Source: Betaproteobacteria bacterium (GTDB lineage: Bacteria; Pseudomonadota; Gammaproteobacteria; Burkholderiales; Usitatibacteraceae). From it: DNA of 64,000 bases. Location of the stretch: contig JADKJR010000009.1 of NCBI GenBank assembly GCA_016720925.1, positions 1 to 64,000 on the forward strand. Reading direction: 5' to 3'. Position numbers and translations under genes: made by a program. How positions within the stretch are numbered: position 1 is the stretch's first letter; every line of letters begins with the position of its first letter. Below, piece by piece: positions 60,541 to 64,000 of this stretch. The notes beneath the pieces are model-generated. The model made no database searches. It was not told the DNA's origin and saw nothing but the letters and a program-made list of their open reading frames with translations.

Positions 60541-61146
60541 TCAGGCGAGGCGGCGAAATGCACCCACGAGCTCGGGCGCCGTGCCAATCGGCGCGGGCGT
60601 GATGCTCAGAATGTGGTCGAATAAATTATCCAAATCGTGTTTGGTCTGTGGTGAAACCTGAAAGTCGCCATGCCCGGCGAACGCGGCGTCGATTTCACGC
60701 CAGTCATCATCAGTCAGCATACTCTCCGCCAGCGGAAACAGCATCTCCTCTTCGCAGCGCATGTGCGCGCGATAGAACCGCGCATAGTCGCGAAACGCCA
60801 TCGCAAAGGCGTAGAAGTAGGCGGGCCCGCCTTCGTCGTAGCGCATGAACGCCTGTTGCAGGCGGCGTATTTTTTCCGCGCCCGCGCGATGATCCGCTTC
60901 CAGCAAATCCAGCAAATCGTCCGCCTGGTGCGTGCGCAATCGCAGGCGCCGGAACAGGTGGCGATCTTCCTTCGGATGATGCAAATGCTCGGCGAACAGA
61001 TCGATGTACTGCAACATCGCGCGGAATACCTTGTTGTCCGGCGCGCGCTTGCCCGCCCACATCTGATCGACAAAATAGGCGAGCGCGTGCAGCACGGACT
61101 CGATTGAATGATGTTCCCAGCGGATGGTGGTTAGCGCGTTTGTCAT
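60541..61146 (-). CDS. Hemerythrin HHE domain protein
   Basis: 201 residues, mostly four-helix bundle. Iron-ligand pattern HHSIESVL, HLHHPKEDRHLFRR, DHRAGAEKI and HMRCEEEMLFPLAE gives the His and Glu residues of a di-iron hemerythrin centre. ATG 61146 has AAGGGGA upstream. The protein may sense or supply oxygen or iron. It is the first gene of the operon with acyl-CoA synthetase and lyase. Confidence 0.88.
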   Translation of the reverse strand: MTNALTTIRWEHHSIESVLHALAYFVDQMWAGKRAPDNKVFRAMLQYIDLFAEHLHHPKEDRHLFRRLRLRTHQADDLLDLLEADHRAGAEKIRRLQQAFMRYDEGGPAYFYAFAMAFRDYARFYRAHMRCEEEMLFPLAESMLTDDDWREIDAAFAGHGDFQVSPQTKHDLDNLFDHILSITPAPIGTAPELVGAFRRLA

Positions 61147-61267
61147 GGCTGTCCCCTTCGGGATTTGTGAGTACCACGCTACGCGCAACCATCTGCGTGC
61201 GTTTTGATCCTCGTCAAGCGGCGACTCATTGGCTCACGCGCGCAACGTGCCGACAGGCGGCGTACCG

Positions 61268-61327
61268 AAACTCAAGTACTGGTGCGGCTTTCCGGGACTT
61301 TATGCCATGATAGGCGCGCCAACTGGC
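61268..61327. repeat. 66-bp palindromic repeat, right end eroded
   Basis: AAACTCAAGTACTGGTGCGG at the left, then ACTTTATGCC and GGCGCGCC as in other copies, but the final GAGTTT arm is not recognisable. It is the only copy between divergent genes rather than at a gene 3' end. Confidence 0.6.
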
Positions 61328-61506
61328 GATCTGCGTTCTATTGCGCTGAAATACTAATCCACTTTTCGGCAGCGGATACTGACGGCGTTGCATGATTTTT
61401 GCATTGATACGGTGGCCCCGCATATCTTCGTCAACTGGTGTGTATGGCGAGTTCATTTTGCAGTAGTGTCACCGATGTCTCGTCGAGATCGCTCCCGGTC
61501 GCTGAG

Positions 61507-61558
61507 TGTCGGCTTCGGAGAAAGCTGACAGGCTGCCGCGGGTCGTAAGCCGACATTC
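61507..61558. repeat. Structured dispersed repeat, copy 2
   Basis: TGTCGGCTTCGGAGAAAGCT ... GGGTCGTAAGCCGACATTC. Aligns with 55917-55969; the paired ends differ in both strands in a compensating way. Confidence 0.65.
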
Positions 61559-61750
61559 AAGGTGTCACCGCACGCGCCGGGGGTCTATCAATTGCGCGAA
61601 CCCGGCACTGTGGTTGGACGCAACATTTAGACATTCCTGATCGCCCTCAATGGCAGGAAACCTGGTTCTGTTAATCTTTGCGCATATGATGCACGGGCGG
61701 TGAAGGCCAGCCCACGCATTGATCATCACAAACAACACCGGAGGATTCCC

Positions 61751-62752
61751 ATGTTCTGTCAGGCTATGCAGTCGGTTCGACGCGTCACTCTTGTTCTGCT
61801 CTCGGTCAGCGCGTTGCTGGCGGCCGCGACCTTGCCCGGCATATCGTCGGCGCAGGACTATCCCGCCAAGCCGATCAAACTCATCATTCCCTATCCGCCA
61901 GGCGGCGCCACCGATGTGATCGGCCGCATCGTCGCGCTGAAAATGTCCGAGGCGCTGGGGCAGCAACTCATCGTCGACAACCGCGCAGGTGCGACTGGTT
62001 CGATTGGTGCCGGCGCCGCCGCAACGTCACCTGCCGATGGCTACACGCTGTTGCTGGGCGCGCTCACCAGCCACTCGATCAACGCCGCGTTGCAGCCCAA
62101 CCTTTCATTCGACCTCGCCAGGGACTTCGTGCCGATCGGCGTGGTGGGCCAGGTGCCGCTGGTGTTTGTGGTCAATCCTAAAATGCCGGTGAAGACGCTG
62201 AAGGAACTGATGACGTACACCAAGGCCAATCCCGGCGTTTCCTATGCGTCGTCGGGAAATGGCTCGCCGCAACATATGGCGGGTGAGTTATTCAAGTCGA
62301 TGACCAAGCTCGATATGCTGCACGTGCCATACAAAGGAAGCGGACCGGCGATGAATGACCTCATTGGCGGACAGGTGCAAAGCATGATTGAAACCATGCC
62401 GGCATCACTGCAGCACATCAAGGCGGGCAGCCTTCGCGCGCTGGCGGTTGCGTTGCCGGCGCGCTCCGCCAATTTACCGGATGTACCCACTGCCGCCGAA
62501 GCGGGGCTGCCGGACTTCATTGTGACATCGATGTTCGGGCTGCTGGCGCCCGCCAAGACGCCGCCTGCCATCGTCGCCAAGCTCACCGCCGCGCTGGAGA
62601 AGGTATTGGCCGCGCCGGATACGCAGGCACGCATGGAAGCGCAAGGTGTAGTCACGGGTTATCTGAATCCGGCGGATAGCGCCAAGCGCATCAAGGCGGA
62701 GATCGACAAGTGGACCAAGGTCGCGAAAGACGCCAATATCAAACTCGAGTAG
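61751..62752 (+). CDS. Bug/TctC family periplasmic solute-binding receptor
   Basis: 333 residues. Signal peptide (LVLLSVSALLAAATLPGISSAQ) and the Bug hallmarks DYPAKPIKLIIPYPPGGATD, LGQQLIVDNRAGATGSIGA, TSPADGYTLLLG and HVPYKGSGPAMNDLIGGQV. Bug proteins capture carboxylates for tripartite tricarboxylate transporters; the membrane parts are not in view. ATG 61751 has GGAGG 6 bp upstream. It is 4 bp from the dehydratase gene, so the ligand may be a sugar acid. Confidence 0.92.
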   Translation: MFCQAMQSVRRVTLVLLSVSALLAAATLPGISSAQDYPAKPIKLIIPYPPGGATDVIGRIVALKMSEALGQQLIVDNRAGATGSIGAGAAATSPADGYTLLLGALTSHSINAALQPNLSFDLARDFVPIGVVGQVPLVFVVNPKMPVKTLKELMTYTKANPGVSYASSGNGSPQHMAGELFKSMTKLDMLHVPYKGSGPAMNDLIGGQVQSMIETMPASLQHIKAGSLRALAVALPARSANLPDVPTAAEAGLPDFIVTSMFGLLAPAKTPPAIVAKLTAALEKVLAAPDTQARMEAQGVVTGYLNPADSAKRIKAEIDKWTKVAKDANIKLE

Positions 62753-62756
62753 TCCT

Positions 62757-64000
62757 ATGACAACGAAGACCGGACGTGGCCTCACCAAAGGCCTCACCTC
62801 CTATGGGGACAGCGGCTTTTCGCTGTTCCTGCGCAAAGCGTTCATCAAGGCGATGGGCTTTACCGACGATGCGCTCGATCGCCCGATCATCGGCATTACC
62901 AATACCTACAGCGATTTCAATCCCTGTCACGGCAATGTCCCGCAGATCATCGAAGCGGTGAAGCGCGGCGTAATGCAATCGGGCGGCATGCCGTTTGTGT
63001 TCCCGACCATTTCGATCGGCGAATCATTCGCATACCCGACCAGCATGTACCTTCGAAACCTGATGGCGCTCGATACCGAGGAAATGATGCGCGCACAGCC
63101 GGTCGATGCGGTGGTGCTGATCGGCGGCTGCGACAAGACCATTCCGGCGCAGTTGATGGCGGCGGCCTCACTGGATATTCCGTCGATCGTCATTCCCACC
63201 GGGCCGATGCTGACCGGCGAACACAAGGGCGAGCGCCTCGGTGCGTGCACCGATTGCCGGCGCTTCTGGGCGAAATATCGCGCGGGTGAAATCGATCAAG
63301 CCGAGATTGATGAAGTGAACGCGAAACTGGCGCCGACCACCGGCACCTGCATGGTGATGGGCACCGCCAGCACCATCGCCTGCATGGTCGAAGCGGCGGG
63401 CATGAGCCTGCCTGGGGCGGCGGCGATTCCGGCGGTGTATGCAGAGCGCTTTCGCCACGCGGAGACGACCGGACGCCGGATCGTGGAGATGACCAAGGCG
63501 CCATTGATGCCCAAAGACATTCTCACCCCCGAGTCCGTGACCAACGCACTGATCGTGCTGCACGCGATCGGCGGTTCCACCAATGCGCTGATTCATTTCA
63601 CGGCGGTCGCGGCGCGCCTCGGCATCGCCATCGATCTGGCCGCGTTCGATCAACTCGGGCGAAACATCCCGGTGCTGGTCGATCTGAAACCCAGCGGCGC
63701 GCATTACATGGAGCATCTCTATGAAGATGGCGGCCTGATGGCGGTGCTGAAAGAATTGAAGCCGATGCTGCATCTGGATTGCATGACGGTGAGCGGTCGC
63801 ACGCTGGGCGAGGAAATCGATGCCGCCAACGTGCCCGCCACGCGCAAGGTAATCCGCCTTGCGATGTCACCGATCTTTCACTCGGGCGGGCTTGCGGTAT
63901 TGAAAGGCAACCTCGCGCCACGCGGCGCGATCATCAAGCATTCCTCGGCGACACCAGCACTGTTGACACACCGTGGCCGCGCCGTGGTATTTACCGGCAT
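62757..64000 (+). CDS. IlvD/Edd family dehydratase, 3' end outside window
   Basis: About 414 codons are visible and the frame is open at the window edge. DFNPCHGNVPQII (Cys57), LIGGCDKTIPAQLMAA and TTGTCMVMGTASTIACM carry the Fe-S cluster cysteines; FPTISIGESF, IGGSTNALIHFTAVAARLGI and SGAHYMEHLYEDGGL are conserved family blocks. The TGTCMVMGTAST variant differs from typical IlvD and suggests a sugar-acid dehydratase (arabonate/xylonate type), which fits the preceding Bug receptor. That specificity is inference. Confidence 0.88.
   Translation, partial: MTTKTGRGLTKGLTSYGDSGFSLFLRKAFIKAMGFTDDALDRPIIGITNTYSDFNPCHGNVPQIIEAVKRGVMQSGGMPFVFPTISIGESFAYPTSMYLRNLMALDTEEMMRAQPVDAVVLIGGCDKTIPAQLMAAASLDIPSIVIPTGPMLTGEHKGERLGACTDCRRFWAKYRAGEIDQAEIDEVNAKLAPTTGTCMVMGTASTIACMVEAAGMSLPGAAAIPAVYAERFRHAETTGRRIVEMTKAPLMPKDILTPESVTNALIVLHAIGGSTNALIHFTAVAARLGIAIDLAAFDQLGRNIPVLVDLKPSGAHYMEHLYEDGGLMAVLKELKPMLHLDCMTVSGRTLGEEIDAANVPATRKVIRLAMSPIFHSGGLAVLKGNLAPRGAIIKHSSATPALLTHRGRAVVFTG

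Larger units (their letters stand above)
61147..61750. other. Divergent intergenic region with repeats
   Basis: 604 bp between the hemerythrin and Bug receptor genes, which are divergent. It contains a damaged copy of the 66-bp palindrome and copy 2 of the structured repeat. Promoters for both genes must lie here, but no strong hexamer pair was singled out. Confidence 0.5.

Noticed and set aside
12340..61327. The spaced palindromes as a CRISPR-like array
   Set aside because: Copies are kilobases apart with genes between, they are imperfect palindromes of 66 bp, and no cas gene is present.

Overview
The window is a chromosomal segment of a GC-rich Gram-negative bacterium, most likely a betaproteobacterium. 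Supporting signs are a zapB-like/zapA pair followed by a 6S RNA, outer-membrane TonB-dependent receptors, a BamE-like lipoprotein, a ubiquinone-type hydroxylase, a TctC/Bug solute receptor and a cobalamin riboswitch. No rRNA, tRNA, CRISPR array or intact transposase gene was seen. Genus cannot be set from the sequence alone.

Layout. 1-12.4 kb is mostly housekeeping: a GNAT tail, a frameshifted SGNH lipoprotein, a BtuB-like receptor behind a cobalamin riboswitch, a PAS-GGDEF-EAL protein, zapB-like/zapA, 6S RNA, an EVE protein, an LrgA/LrgB/TauE-type membrane operon, a DUF202 protein, a 2-TM ion channel, a TerC/M20 peptidase operon and a BamE-like lipoprotein. 12.4-18.1 kb holds a 1112-residue secreted dockerin-ended protein divergent from a BTAD (SARP-like) regulator, with 11-bp tandem repeats between them. 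18.1-19.6 kb is repeat-rich and carries an IS4-type transposase remnant. 19.6-23.2 kb has a divergent pair: an acyl-ACP-reductase-like protein and an iron alcohol dehydrogenase, both with lysine/arginine/alanine-rich C-terminal tails.

23.5-30.4 kb is an L-rhamnose-type catabolic locus: DeoR regulator and Gfo/Idh dehydrogenase divergent from a bifunctional rhamnulose-1-P aldolase/lactaldehyde dehydrogenase, a rhamnose isomerase interrupted by an in-frame amber codon, and a FGGY kinase. 30.4-31.2 kb is a cluster of repeats. 31.2-41.2 kb is general metabolism and cell envelope (YqiA esterase, aldo/keto reductase, YXWGXW protein, Imm33-TonB-like fusion, UbiH/UbiM hydroxylase, DnaQ-GIY-YIG nuclease, GST, GspF-like protein, YihY). 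41.9-55.4 kb looks like a second, uptake and deglycosylation half of the rhamnose system: TonB receptor, alpha/beta hydrolase, PvdQ-type acylase, dienelactone hydrolase, exported RidA, SGNH hydrolase, MFS transporter, GH78 alpha-L-rhamnosidase and SDR. A near-identical 26-bp motif occurs upstream of both loci. 56.1-61.1 kb holds a VIT transporter and an operon of hemerythrin, acyl-CoA synthetase and a ThDP lyase resembling 2-hydroxyacyl-CoA lyase. 61.7-64 kb has a Bug receptor and the start of an IlvD/Edd dehydratase.

The most unusual structure is a dispersed palindromic repeat: eight copies in 64 kb, six of them exactly 66 bp, bounded by AAACTC/GAGTTT or close variants. Most sit at gene 3' ends; one supplies a stop codon and one is translated in frame.
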